Shown piece after piece: positions 21,783-31,239 of a stretch of DNA of 64,000 nt. The position numbers and the translations under genes are program-made. The notes beneath the pieces are model-generated. The model saw only the letters and a list, made by a program, of their open reading frames with translations. It was not told the origin of the DNA and ran no database searches. Position 1 is the first letter of the stretch; every line of letters starts with the position of its first letter. Source of the DNA: Branchiostoma belcheri. Lineage: Eukaryota > Chordata > Leptocardii > Amphioxiformes > Branchiostomatidae. Where the stretch lies: assembly GCF_001625305.1 (NCBI RefSeq), contig NW_017804331.1, positions 882,507-946,506 on the forward strand. Reading direction: 5' to 3'.

Positions 21783-22395
21783 TCTCTTAAAGGAGCATTG
21801 TGTAACTTAAGGACAATACAGAAGGTATATTTTCCAGTCTATATTATATTATTATTTAAGGAGCATTATGTAACTTCAGGACAATACAGAAAGCATATTT
21901 TCCAGTCTATATTACTAGTATATTATTATTTAAAGGGGCATTGTGTAACTTTAGGACAATACAGAAGGTATATTTTCCAGTCTATACTATACCGTATGAC
22001 TATAGTATATTATTATTTAAGGAGCATTATGTAACTTTAGGACAATACAGAAAGCATATTTTCCAGTCTATATTACTACATGTAGTATATTATTTTTTAA
22101 AGGTGCATTGTGTAACTTTAGGACAATACAGAAAGCATATTTTCCAGTCTATACTATATTATTATTTAAGGAGCATTGTGTAACTTTAGGACAATACAGA
22201 AAGCATATTTTCCAGTCTATATTACTACATGTAGTATATTATTATTTAAAGGTGCATTGTGTAACTTTAGGCCAATACAGAAAGCATATTTTCCAGTCTA
22301 TATTACTACATGTAGTATATTACTATTTAAAGGTGCATTGTGTAACTTTAGGACAATACAGAAAATATATTTTCCAGTCTTTTCTTTGCATAGTA
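21783..22395. repeat. 70-87 bp tandem repeat, eight copies
   Basis: Unit: GCATTGTGTAACTTTAGGAC, AATACAGAAAGCATATTTTC, CAGTCTATA and an AT-rich spacer ending TATTATTATTTAA. GCATT starts at about 21795, 21862, 21939, 22024, 22104, 22172, 22252 and 22337. Spacer length varies by presence of CTACATGTAGTATA. Four open frames pass through it; all are repeat artefacts. Confidence 0.95.
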
Positions 22396-23145
22396 AGTCG
22401 ACTTAACCCTTTCGTATCCCAGAACAATATTCAGAAAGAGAAAATGCAACAACCTTTCTCCATACAAGCATGGTTAAAAAATGTGAAAGATCTTCTATTC
22501 AAACATCTGGCCACCTGACCACTCCTAGGCTAGTAGCAAATTACTGGTTAACTTGTCAACAGAAGTTCTACGTTATTTCCTTAATGCCAATGAATGTAAT
22601 TTGTTTTATTTCTCGTGCATGTAACTTCTATGTGCCCCAAGGACACCTGCAAAACAGGGCACAGAAATGACTTTCATCTACTTTACTGGTAAAATGAATA
22701 AATGTATTACTAAACTTTAGATCCTAAAAAATCTTAATTCAATACCAATTACATCATTTCACTAGGTGTCATCAACACTTAAAATCAAATACATGTACAA
22801 ATGTATAGGCAAAAATCACAAGACAATTGAATGAATGAACTGTCACCAATACTAGTTAACAAAGACCAGAAGACCACACGTAACTGACTGAAAACATTCT
22901 TCAGAAATTCCTAGTATAGACTGGACACAATACATGTTTATGCTGGGAACATCCAAAACATGATATTTTAAGATGAAATCTGTGTCAGTGGGCGGAGTCG
23001 TAGGAAGTAAGCTCTCATATTTCTCTAGTTATGTTACCTAACTGGTAATTAAGGGGAACTGGGTCGTACCTAAGTAGGATTTAGCCTACATACCTCACCT
23101 TAACTGATTAAACGCCCATCCAGGATCAACACCTTGAAAGATTAA
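22396..23145. other. unassigned DNA
   Basis: No gene, RNA or repeat family could be supported. Confidence 0.5.
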
Positions 23146-23382
23146 CCCTTGTCTTGCGGAGCGCAACAATTGTCGTTCTGCACATACAGTACCATCTATA
23201 TAGCACCCTGTATAGGTACGATTTGGGGGTGTTTCTCGTGCAACGCATCACACCGCAGAGAAACGCAACGAATGCGGAATTAACTATGCCACTGCAGGGC
23301 AAAAAAATTTGGGGTTCTATGATCTAATTAAGACATGAAATTATTGAAAAATATTGTGCCAGGAATGTCAGCAGGACAAGGG
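23146..23382. mobile_element. possible TTAA-type element
   Basis: CCCTTGTC after a TTAA (23142-23145), and GACAAGGG at 23375-23382 followed by TTTTAA. CCCT-starting ends at TTAA targets are typical of piggyBac-like elements, but the right TTAA is offset by two bases and the arms are only 8 bp. Single copy in the window. Confidence 0.3.
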
Positions 23383-23551
23383 TTTTAAGTAGCCAAGAGA
23401 ATAGCTGATGTGTAAGCAAACTCCTGAAGAAAAGAGGCTATGTCTTCCTACTGGATAGAAGGTGTGCACACATTCAAAATGTACATTGCCATGGTTGTAG
23501 CCTGGGTTCCAAACCCATAGCACACTGGCTACCATATGGTTATACCTATAA

Positions 23552-23765
23552 GAGGGCCCGCAAGCCCTTTTCCGTAGAGCGTAATCGGCCGTTTTAATTC
23601 TACGTAGAGCGTAGATGGACCGCTCAAATATTTTTGCGTAGAGCATATTCGGCGCTTTAATTCTACGTAATGCATTGTAGCCACTTGGAATTTATCGTAA
23701 AGCGTAATCGAGAGGTTTCCGAATTCAGCGTAGAGCGTTGCCGGGGCCCCCCCTTGCAGGCCCTC
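23552..23765 (-). mobile_element. family D MITE, near consensus
   Basis: 214 bp, ends GAGGGCCCGCAAGC and TTGCAGGCCCTC, exact 6-bp duplications CTATAA at 23546-23551 and 23766-23771. It has the full set of internal TACGTAGAGCGTA words. Confidence 0.92.
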
Positions 23766-24278
23766 CTATAAAGTTGTAGCTGTGGACTTAGATTTTCTGT
23801 TTGTCTTAATTATGGGAACCTTAACTTTGGTATAAAGTTAAGACAAAGAATAAGTTCTTGACTTGTTCACAAAATGTGACACAAAATATGCTTCATAAGT
23901 ACTGTAGTTCTCACAAAAAAGGTTGGAGAATAAAAGAAATTGGAACAAAAATCATAAAGTCACACAAAATTCTTCTGGTGAGTTATGCAAACGCAATCTA
24001 TTCAGCCATTGCAACATTAGTACAAAGGGCGATGTCTTGTTTGCTTTCTGGCTTTGCTTTTCTCCAAGTTACAATGTACTAATTGCAGGTATGTCTACAG
24101 AATTAGACAGCAATTAAGAGCTTTATACAGTGTCTTATCCCCTGTACTAAGGAGGATGTGTAACATCCTAGGGGCATTATCACTATCTGTGGTATTCAGG
24201 AAATACTTAGGAAGGTAAAACTCTGGGACTAAAACAACTCTTTGTTGAAATTTACCTGAATAAACCAGAACAAGCAAT

Positions 24279-24690
24279 CTGTATCTGTAAAGCCGGTATA
24301 ACCGCCCTTCGGCATAACACACCAGCTTCTGTATCTGTACAGCCGGTATAACCGCCCTTCGGCATAACACACCAGCTTCTGTATCTGTATAGCCGGTATA
24401 ACCGCCCTTCAGCGTAACACACCAGCTTCTATATCTGTATAGCCGGTATAACCGCCTTTCGGCATAACACACCAGCTCTGCAGGCACACGGCGCGGCGGC
24501 AGCTGGCTACATTACACCAAACGACATGTTACACCTACATGTACCTAACTCTAAACATTGTCTAAAGCTATCTAATGCCCCTACTGTACTTGGCGACAGT
24601 GAGTTCTACTCAGCAATAGTTCTAGGAAAGAACAAGTTTTTGAACGCCTCAATCCACACTGAGTAACTGAAATGCTTGAAGTCAGCATCG
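24279..24690 (-). pseudogene. LINE 3' end with a four-copy 50-bp tail array
   Basis: On the minus strand a frame reads FKNLFFPRTIAE, then a stop where the 3155-3395 copy has W, then NSLSPSTVGALDSF. The same GCCGCCGCGCC tail follows. The hairpin plus CAGATA end then repeats four times with an exact 50-bp period (24279, 24329, 24379, 24429), each with the GCC-GAAA-GGC hairpin or a close variant. A plus-side family D element interrupts the locus upstream at 24716. Confidence 0.75.
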
Positions 24691-24715
24691 GGCATGAAAC
24701 AGCCCAGTACTACTA

Positions 24716-24988
24716 GGGGGCTGCATGCCCTTTTCCGTAGAGCGTAATCGGCCATTTTAAACCTATGTAGAGTATAGATGGACCACTCTAATTCAACGTA
24801 GAGTGTAGTTGGCAAATTTTGCGCAGAGCGTAATTCGAGTTTTCATTCTACGTAATGCGTTATAGCCACTTGGAATTTATCGTAAAGCATAATCGCTACT
24901 GTAGCATAATACGTATACGTATTACGTATACAGCCGGCTCTCAAAATTTAGCGTAGAGTGTTGTTGGGACCCCCCCATGCAGGCCCTC
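24716..24988 (-). mobile_element. family D MITE, expanded copy
   Basis: 273 bp between exact CTACTA duplications (24710-24715, 24989-24994). The extra length comes from a palindromic ACGTATACGTATTACGTATAC-type stretch near 24908-24930. Confidence 0.85.
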
Positions 24989-24999
24989 CTACTAGTAAG

Positions 25000-25691
25000 C
25001 TGGGAGGGTAAGGTTTCGGCTTGTTCAGGAAAATGTGGGTGAACAAGTTGGGTTCTGGCACTTCTGGCTAATGTCAGCTAGACAGATGCACAACATAAAA
25101 GTACAGACTGGAAGAGCTATTCTTACACTGTCATCTTGGACTTCCTAGCACGTTCATTTTATGCCAGATGTTAGTACTGTACAATGTACTACATTTCAAA
25201 CCGTAACAATATATATAAGAGTACTTTTAAAGTATGAAACCACAGCCTAAATCTCCAAGCAGATGTATAGCACAAGCTTGTTTTGCAGTACAGTGTTTTA
25301 TACATGTTTAAAGTTAAAACTTTAGATCCAACACAAAGAAAACTTAGGTGAGAGAACTTCTTTGTGTTGGGTCTAAAGTTGAACAGTGTTTTGTACATTT
25401 ATGTTTTGATAAGGTGTATTTTTCATGTTTTTCTCCTCTTCATGATGATCTGTTAGTAGTTAAAGATTTAAGCTACAGTGTGTATAGTGATTTCTTTTGT
25501 GTGTTTGGCCAGAATAATGTGAAAATACCTTGGTAAAAGGACTTCCCATCTGTTTTTTTGCCAAAGTGAAAAATTAGTTTCTTTCAGTCTCCTCTCTTCC
25601 TGCTTTGAATTTTGAAAGACCAGGGTAACCACAGGACAGCACGGCTCCGCTTTGAAGAACAAATTGCTTGCGACAATCCGGCGCGATTCTC
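25000..25691. other. unassigned DNA with a local inverted repeat
   Basis: Around 25270-25400 the text CAGTGTTTTATACATGTTTA, AAAGTT-AAACTTTAGATCC and ACACAAAG recurs inverted (CTTTGTGTTGGGTCTAAAGT, GAACAGTGTTTTGTACA), forming an inverted repeat of about 55-bp arms. No gene supported. Confidence 0.5.
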
Positions 25692-26243
25692 ACATATTTT
25701 GTACAAGGTCTAGGACGAGCAACTTCTGATTAATACAAGCTTTAAACCCTGGACTCGAAATTCATTTTCAGGAAGAAGTGCACTGGTGCACACAATCTAA
25801 AAAATTGGGTGCACAGAAGATATTTTGGGTGCACCATATAAAATAAAATCGCTGTGGCTACTGACACACACGGTGTGGCAGCAAGAAAAAACTAATTGTT
25901 ATTGACATACTGGAATGCTAGCCTCCCTGGTAGGCCCAAAATTTCTGTTTCATTTCTAAAGAAAAGTACAACAACAATAATTTTATTATTTTTCTGACAC
26001 TTGGCTGTCAAGAATACGCTGTGTTGGTTGGTAACACTTCTAACACATTTAACATCTTTACATACCAAAACTTAAGAAAATATTTGGGTGCACTGTTGCA
26101 CCCACAGGAAAGAATTGGGTGTACAGCTCCAAATTTGGGTGCACTAAGGTGCACATGCACATAGTATTTCCAGCCTGACATATTTTGTACAAGGTCTAGG
26201 ACGAGCGACTTTTGATTAATACAAGCTTTAAACCCTGGGCTCG
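25692..26243. mobile_element. GTGCACC hAT-like element between 66-bp direct repeats
   Basis: The element (about 25757-26176) begins ACTCGAAATTCATTTTCAGG and ends AGTATTTCCAGCCTG. It is flanked by two 66-bp copies of a target sequence (25692-25757 and 26178-26243; ACATATTTTGTACAAGGTCT, TTAATACAAGCTTTAAACCC) differing at about four positions. That is far longer than a hAT duplication. Confidence 0.75.
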
Positions 26244-26508
26244 TTCTGGTGCCTGATTGGTGGTCTGAGCTGTAGCGTTAAATGTGGAAGCTATCAGTCT
26301 CCCAGAATACATGTATATTTTATGAACTGTGAACATCCCTTTTAAAAACTGTCTGGACAAGTTTGTATGGTGTATAATCTAAGCAATGTAAGCAATGTGA
26401 GAATCTTTACTGGATGTATAAAAGAAAATTGCAATATCCTACAAACCTTTATCCACCTTTATCCATTCCGTGAACAAGGTTGATGGAGCCAACAAAAATT
26501 TGGGGTAA

Positions 26509-26884
26509 GGCCACACCAATTTAATTTCTTGGCTAACGGATTTTTCTAGGAAAATAATGGAGCGGGCGGGCGAAAAAATAAAAAAAATAAAAACAGGCCT
26601 AGAGGCTAGACATCCTATTATGGCCCAAAAATGGTACGATAGGAGCTATGAAGTCAACACACCAGGCTGGTTCAAAATTTAAGCAATGAATTTTGAACTT
26701 TTAATGATACCACTGCATTGAAAGATGGAATGACTGTAACAAGTAGTAAGAAAAGGACTGTTTTCAACTGTTTAGGGAAAAATATGAGCGTTTTGCAGTT
26801 GATTCTGAATTTTTATTTTTATTTGCAAATCAGAAAAAAATGAAGCGGCGAATCCGTTAACCAAGAAATGAAATTGGTGTGGCC
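26509..26884. mobile_element. family A MITE, full length
   Basis: 376 bp, GGCCACACCAATTTAATTTC and GAAATGAAATTGGTGTGGCC ends inside TAA/TAA (26506-26508, 26885-26887). Confidence 0.92.
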
Positions 26885-26965
26885 TAAGTCCCAATTCTGT
26901 ATCTAGTGTTGGAAGTTAAAGCTTAGTCTTTACTTCATAACCTTTATCCACGTGTGTTCAAGTTT

Positions 26966-27424
26966 TAGCCTCTACCAGGCTTTGGGCAGTGGCTGGAAAG
27001 AGTGGAAATAGACAATGATTAGCCTGGACCCACAGCACACAAGGCCCAAAGTTGCACACTGGATAACTTTGGGCCTAGTGTGCTATTGGTCTAACAAGTG
27101 ATATGCCAGGGGATGTTATCCACACCAAGAGAACAGTTTGCCACTCCCAAAAATGGTTCTCTTAGTGCATACCAACTCCCCTGGTGTGTTTAGAGTTAAA
27201 ACTTTTGAAGCCTGGTAGAGGCTACTGAAGCCTGGTACAGGCTACTGAAGCCTGGTAGAGGCTACTGAAGCCTGGTAGAGGCTACTGAAGCCTGGTAGAG
27301 GCTACTGAAGCCTGGTAGACACTTCTGAAGCCTGGTAGAGGCTACTGAAGCCTGGTAGAGGCTACTGAAGCCTGGTAGAGGCTACTGAAGCCTGGTAGAG
27401 GCTACTGAAGCCTGGTAGAGGCTA
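26966..27424. mobile_element. family E foldback with right end amplified 11-fold
   Basis: The left end TAGCCTCTACCAGGCTTTGG and the GGCTGGAAAGAGTGGAAAT arm are single copy. A nested foldback (TAGCCTGGACCCACAGCACA to GTGTGCTATTGGTCT) lies at about 27020-27090. The right end GAAGCCTGGTAGAGGCTACT is repeated about 11 times with a 20-bp period from 27207. One unit differs (TAGACACTT). This is a minisatellite grown from a transposon terminus. Confidence 0.85.
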
Positions 27425-27425
27425 C

Positions 27426-27734
27426 CAGGGTTCTAGCTAGGATTTTAGCGTAGTGGCACTGGCCGCATGATGAGGGAGCGAAGCGGAGCTTTTAAAAATT
27501 TGAGCTTACAAAGAGGCCATTTGAGGGATACCCAAGGGGAAAAAATGTTATTTCTAAGGTATGTACAATGTATCCTTGATTTTTCACATTTGATCTGGCA
27601 TTCTTGAACAAAGAAATACAGTCACAATTCCCCGTATGCTGTATTAAAAATTAGCAAAGGGGGAAATTTAGCATAGGGGGTGAAATTTATAGCGTAGGGG
27701 GCCCCTACGCTACTTTGCACTAGCTAGAACCCTG
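27426..27734. mobile_element. CAGGGTTCTAGCTAG element
   Basis: Perfect 15-bp inverted ends CAGGGTTCTAGCTAG, 309 bp, with a GCTAC direct repeat at the two borders. Near the right end is AGCGTAGGGGGCCCCTACGC, a perfect palindrome. It lies directly against the third candidate CCSAP exon and supplies an in-frame TAG stop at 27720-27722. Confidence 0.75.
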
Positions 27735-27757
27735 GCTACGTATTGAAGCTTGGTCAC

Positions 27758-27947
27758 CTGCTGGCCTGTGAGGTGGAGGATGACTGTCCCCTGCATCGTG
27801 TCCCTGTCCTGGAGGCGTGACGTGTCTCCTCTCGCTCACCCACCGCTCAGGCGTCTGCACTTCCTGGTCACGTCGTGGCTCCGCTGGGGGTCTTATCCGC
27901 TCCGCAGGGGGTCTACTCTGCTCCGCGGGGGGTCTACTCTGTTCCTC
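27758..27947 (-). CDS. tentative CCSAP-like exon 3
   Basis: Open minus-strand frame without ATG, starting in phase 0 after CTAAG, as exon 2 requires. It reads EEQSRPPAEQSRPPAERIRP, then PAEPRRDQEVQTPERW, then VSERRHVTPPGQG. The residue bias, a seven-residue AEQSRPP repeat and a GCAG/GTGACC donor at 27757 support coding. Family CCSAP proteins have a low-complexity acidic/proline middle, so identity cannot be read here. Without the donor it runs into the TAG inside the element at 27426-27734. Confidence 0.4.
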
Positions 27948-29265
27948 CTTAGTCAGTGGTAGAAATAAATTTTTTTTCAGTGTTCTGCGATATCGCAGGA
28001 TGTCGAAATATTGTTCTGCAATTCGGAAATACTTTTCTGCAAATATGCACTTAAGAGTCGGGATCTAAACGCATGGCATATGCAAAATTGCATGTTGGTA
28101 AACATTTTGAAACATACATGCAAAATTAATATGTAGTATGTTATAGAGTCAGCATTAAACACAAATTTCAAGCTCTTAAACACCATTGAACCCCCTAGCC
28201 TGATTTTTTTCTGCAAAATTGCAGGTTACTTCATTTTTCTTCTGCAATATTGAACATGCTTCTGTAAAATGCAGACTGCAGATGGGAGCATGTTGGCAGA
28301 ACGTACTGCGCCTGCGCAAAAGCCCCATTTTTGCACGGGTTTCGTTGATTTTTTGGTCAACGTTGCATCATAATTTTGCCTGATGCAGAAGACATCATTT
28401 CCCACATAACATTTGGAAAGTACAGACGGGATGTTAACCTTACATACGCGAGTATGACCTTATATGAGACATTCTGCCGAAGTGCTACGCACAATACATT
28501 TCGGGTTTCGTTCTGCCAACGTGCTACAGATGTATATTTCTAACACTGTTAGTCCAGACCAAATCTGAACTGGCGAGGACCCTGCTGCATTGAGCCACCC
28601 CATGATGTCTTGTATATATGTAAATATTACTAACGCACTAATGCACTTGTCCCGTCTTTAGCACACACAAAATCAGTTGTTTTATGTTCCCTTCTCAGTT
28701 ATCCTTGTTTTCCCTTTGTTTCTTATACACCGGGTCACAATTGTTATTAACAATGTGTAACTGTACACTGTAGGGCTGGGCGGTAACAAAGAAGAAGAAG
28801 AAGAGACCTTTATCGGCACGGTTTGCGGCCCCCCCTCCTCGCTGCTGCTGTCTGTGTCGTCGCCGTTGTCCCACCGTGCCCAGGCCCAGGGTGTGTGGCT
28901 GTGCTCGACGCGGCGGCGCTGCACGCGATAGTCCACGTTATCCTCCCACAGCTTCAGGAAACGCTGGTCTGCCCACCTGTGGAATGGTTCATCGTGACAT
29001 CAGTTATACCAGCGGCTATGCTAATACAGATACAGACTAGATGAGAAATTGACTTCCAACATTTTCTACACAAGCTAAAATCAGAAGCAAAAGTACATTG
29101 TATTACGACCAGCATAATCATTCATATACATGTACATACTTGTACACAACACAGCAATTCAGTTATAAAATTGAAATACTTTAAAATCAGATAATTTTAA
29201 AACCACCTGGGACCGCGGTACTGCTTGGAGTATTCCGTTTTCTTTGGGCTGGCTTTGACCCCCAT
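27758..29265 (-). CDS. CCSAP: CCSAP-like gene, 5' part (exons 1-2 firm, exon 3 tentative)
   Basis: Vertebrate CCSAP (centriole, cilia and spindle-associated protein) binds microtubules of centrioles, spindles and cilia. Exon 1 (29265-29207) begins at ATG and gives MGVKASPKKTEYSKQYRGP plus two bases. Exon 2 (28976-28808) supplies the third base and continues RWADQRFLKLWEDNVDYR, then RRVEHSHTPWAWARW and a DDTDSSSEE acidic stretch. This matches the family's N-terminal signature: EY, KRY, EPRW, about 14 residues, YR, RR, LE, H, PW, W. Splice sites are CAG/GTGGTT and ACAG/GTGGGC, with phase 2 matching phase 1. The conserved C-terminal block was not found, so the gene is incomplete in what I can read. 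It runs opposite to NOVA. Confidence 0.75.
28808..28976 (-). CDS. CCSAP: CCSAP-like exon 2
   Basis: 169 bases: one base completes the split arginine, then 56 codons to a phase-0 end at AAG. The acceptor is TTCCACAG. The donor GTCTCT is weak, so the true 3' border could differ; the frame stays open past it through a TCT repeat to 28682. The core family motif (YR, RR, HTPWAW) is entirely in this exon. Confidence 0.7.
29207..29265 (-). CDS. CCSAP: CCSAP-like exon 1
   Basis: 59 coding bases from ATG at 29265-29263 to a CCCAG/GTGGTT donor. It encodes 19 residues plus two bases of an arginine codon. The start is chosen because the motif TEYSKQYRGPR begins about ten residues in, the usual spacing in the family. 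Confidence 0.75.
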
Positions 29266-29427
29266 GATGATGTGTGACGTTCCGCCGGATTGCCTAGCCT
29301 CCACCAGGCCTTCCTACGGGGGTACGGATCCTAGAATTCGGTTAACAAATGGAAAATAGTTCAACTTCACCGGGAGAGTCAGTCCACGAGAAGGTTAATT
29401 TCCCCCTCTAACTGAGCGGGCAACTGA
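29266..29427. promoter_or_regulatory. likely CCSAP upstream region
   Basis: Lies directly upstream of the CCSAP ATG and reads CCGGCGGAACGTCACACATC on the minus strand. A foldback-type end (TAGCCTCCACCAGGCCTTCC) sits at 29295, within 35 bp of the start codon. No TATA box is evident. Promoter role is inferred from position. Confidence 0.3.
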
Positions 29428-29943
29428 ATGCCCATAGCCAGGGGGGGTTTCGGAAGAACCCCCTCACAAGGCTCAAAGGTCCACTTTTTATCTAAAGGGC
29501 CAAGATTTTTCTTTAAAAGATGGACTGATTTGTATCACCGGTGGGGCTGGAATCGTAGAAAAACTGCTCACTTTGCCATTGAATAAAAAGTTATCTCTGA
29601 TTTTTCCTTTGAATCTCTCTCAATAATGCAGGAAATGCCATTTCAGAAGGTTCAGTTTTTAAAGTTTTAGAAACCTCGCACCTACAGGAGGGCCTGCAAG
29701 GGGGGGTCCCGACAACGCTCTACGCTGAATTCGAAAACCTCTCGATTACGCTTTACGATAAATTCCCAGTGGCTGCAACGCATTACGTAGAATTAAAACA
29801 CCGAATACGCTCTACACAAAAATATTAGAGCGGTCCGTCTACGCTCTATGTAGAATTAAAACAGCCAATTACGCTCTACGGAAAAGGGCCTGCGGGCCCC
29901 CCTACAGTGCTCGCTGGTCCCACAAAATCCTGGCTACAGGCAT
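29428..29943. mobile_element. family N element interrupted by family D
   Basis: Inverted ends ATGCCCATAGCCAG and CTGGCTACAGGCAT, matching 18261-18602 in the opposite orientation. The 18.3-kb copy shows the uninterrupted sequence, proving that 29688-29901 is a later insertion. Confidence 0.85.
29688..29901 (+). mobile_element. family D MITE nested in family N
   Basis: 214 bp from GAGGGCCTGCAAGG to GCGGGCCCCC, exact CTACAG duplications at 29682-29687 and 29902-29907. Opposite orientation to the other D copies. Confidence 0.92.
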
Positions 29944-30175
29944 GTGCCCTCAAGGTTGCCTGAGTTAACCATCAACTTGCAAACCTCAGTTAAACAAGAA
30001 TCATTCACCTTAATGGCCAGTAATTCATCAAAGGGCTCTATGTTTACGACCCCCTGTTAAACAAAACTCAAGTCAGTCACAACAACACTTTACAACAGTG
30101 TAGTGCCCTGCTGGAGTTCAGACAATAGCCAGACATTTGCACAGTTAGCACACAGCTGGGCAACACCCACTGTAG
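29944..30175. other. unassigned DNA
   Basis: No feature seen; the CAGCTGGGCAACACCCACTG at its end is repeated just after the next element (30408-30427). Confidence 0.5.
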
Positions 30176-30392
30176 GGGGGCCCACATGCCCTTTTCCTTA
30201 GAGCGTAATCAGCCGTTTTGATTCTACGTAGAGCGTAGACGGACCGCTCCAATATTTTTGCGTAGAGCGTATTCGCCGTTTTAGTTCTACGTAATGCGTT
30301 GTAGCCACTTGGAATTTATCGTAAAGCGTAATCGAGAGGTTTCCGAATTCAGCGTAGAGCGTTGTCGGGACCCCCCCCCCCTGCAGGCCCTC
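30176..30392 (-). mobile_element. family D MITE
   Basis: GGGGGCCCACATGCC and CTGCAGGCCCTC ends with the usual interior. The 6-bp flanks do not match (CTGTAG, ACTACT), but CAGCTGGGCAACACCCACTG and TAGGG occur on both sides within 30 bp, suggesting a longer local duplication. Confidence 0.85.
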
Positions 30393-30443
30393 ACTACTGA
30401 AAATACAGCTGGGCAACACCCACTGTAGTGTAGGGCTACCACA

Positions 30444-30566
30444 ACACCAGACTTCTTTTGCAGGCTGCAAGGCCAATTTGATCGTCAATGGCTGGATACG
30501 TTCTCTAGACCTTTAATTCTAGGCCGATTTCTACGATTTATTCAGCCTGCAAAAGAAGTCTGGTAG
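30444..30566. mobile_element. family F foldback
   Basis: CCAGACTTCTTTTGCAGGCT and AGCCTGCAAAAGAAGTCTGG are perfect inverted arms. The centre carries AGGCCGATTTCTACGATTTA, shared with family F at 48780. Confidence 0.8.
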
Positions 30567-30582
30567 CACCCACCCACCTAGT

Positions 30583-30790
30583 TAGCCTCTACCAGGCTTC
30601 GGGAGGCGGCTGGAAGGAGTAGAAATCGGCCAAATAGAGAGATAGCATGCCAGAGGAGTTGGTCCGCTGGAGAGAACAGTTTGCCGCTCAAAACGTACTC
30701 TCTAGTGGACTAAATCCCTTGGCATGCTTATCTCTCTATTTTGACCAATCTCTACTCTTTCCAGCGGCTCCCGAAGCCTGGTAGAGGCTA
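30583..30790. mobile_element. family E foldback MITE
   Basis: TAGCCTCTACCAGGCTTCGG and CCGAAGCCTGGTAGAGGCTA ends; inner GAAATCGGCCAAATAGAGAG and GAGTTGGTCCGCTGGAGAG. 208 bp. Confidence 0.9.
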
Positions 30791-30801
30791 CCACAACACC
30801 C

Positions 30802-31012
30802 TAGTCTCCACCAGACTCTTTTGCAGGCTGAATGAATAGTAGAAATCGGCCTGAAAGAAGAATGTAGCTGGCCAGAGGAGTTGGTTGGCCAGAGGGTTCA
30901 GTTGGTTTGCCTGCATAGATGCACACTCCCCTGGCCAGCTACAATCTTTTTTGGCCGATTTCTACTATTTACTAAGCCTGCAAAAGAGTCTAGTGGAGAC
31001 TACACCCCGCCC
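30802..31012. mobile_element. family F foldback MITE
   Basis: TAGTCTCCACCAGACTCTTT and AAAGAGTCTAGTGGAGACTA ends; inner GTAGAAATCGGCCTGAAAGA. It shares the inner GAGTTGG and GTAGAAATCGGCC words with family E, so E and F look like branches of one lineage. Confidence 0.9.
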
Positions 31013-31239
31013 CTGTTGACACAAGTTTTACAGCCTCTTTTACAGCTAGCAAATACCCACAGTGAAAAAGTCAACTTTTATAAAGCATAGTCTTCCAGAG
31101 AATCGTGTTGGGAGGGGGGCGCACTCAAATATCTGTCTAATTGGGAGATTATTGCTTTTTTACCGGCATTTGTTTACTTCTTGAGGGCCACAAAAGTCTG
31201 TACCTACGATCTACTTGTGTTACGACGGCCTACGTTGCC
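31013..31239. other. intergenic DNA before NOVA promoter
   Basis: No element recognised. Composition shifts to CpG-rich from about 31240. Confidence 0.5.

Noticed and set aside
21714-22518. Overlapping frames repeating LRTIQKVYF-like peptides
   Set aside because: They are translations of the 70-87 bp tandem repeat.
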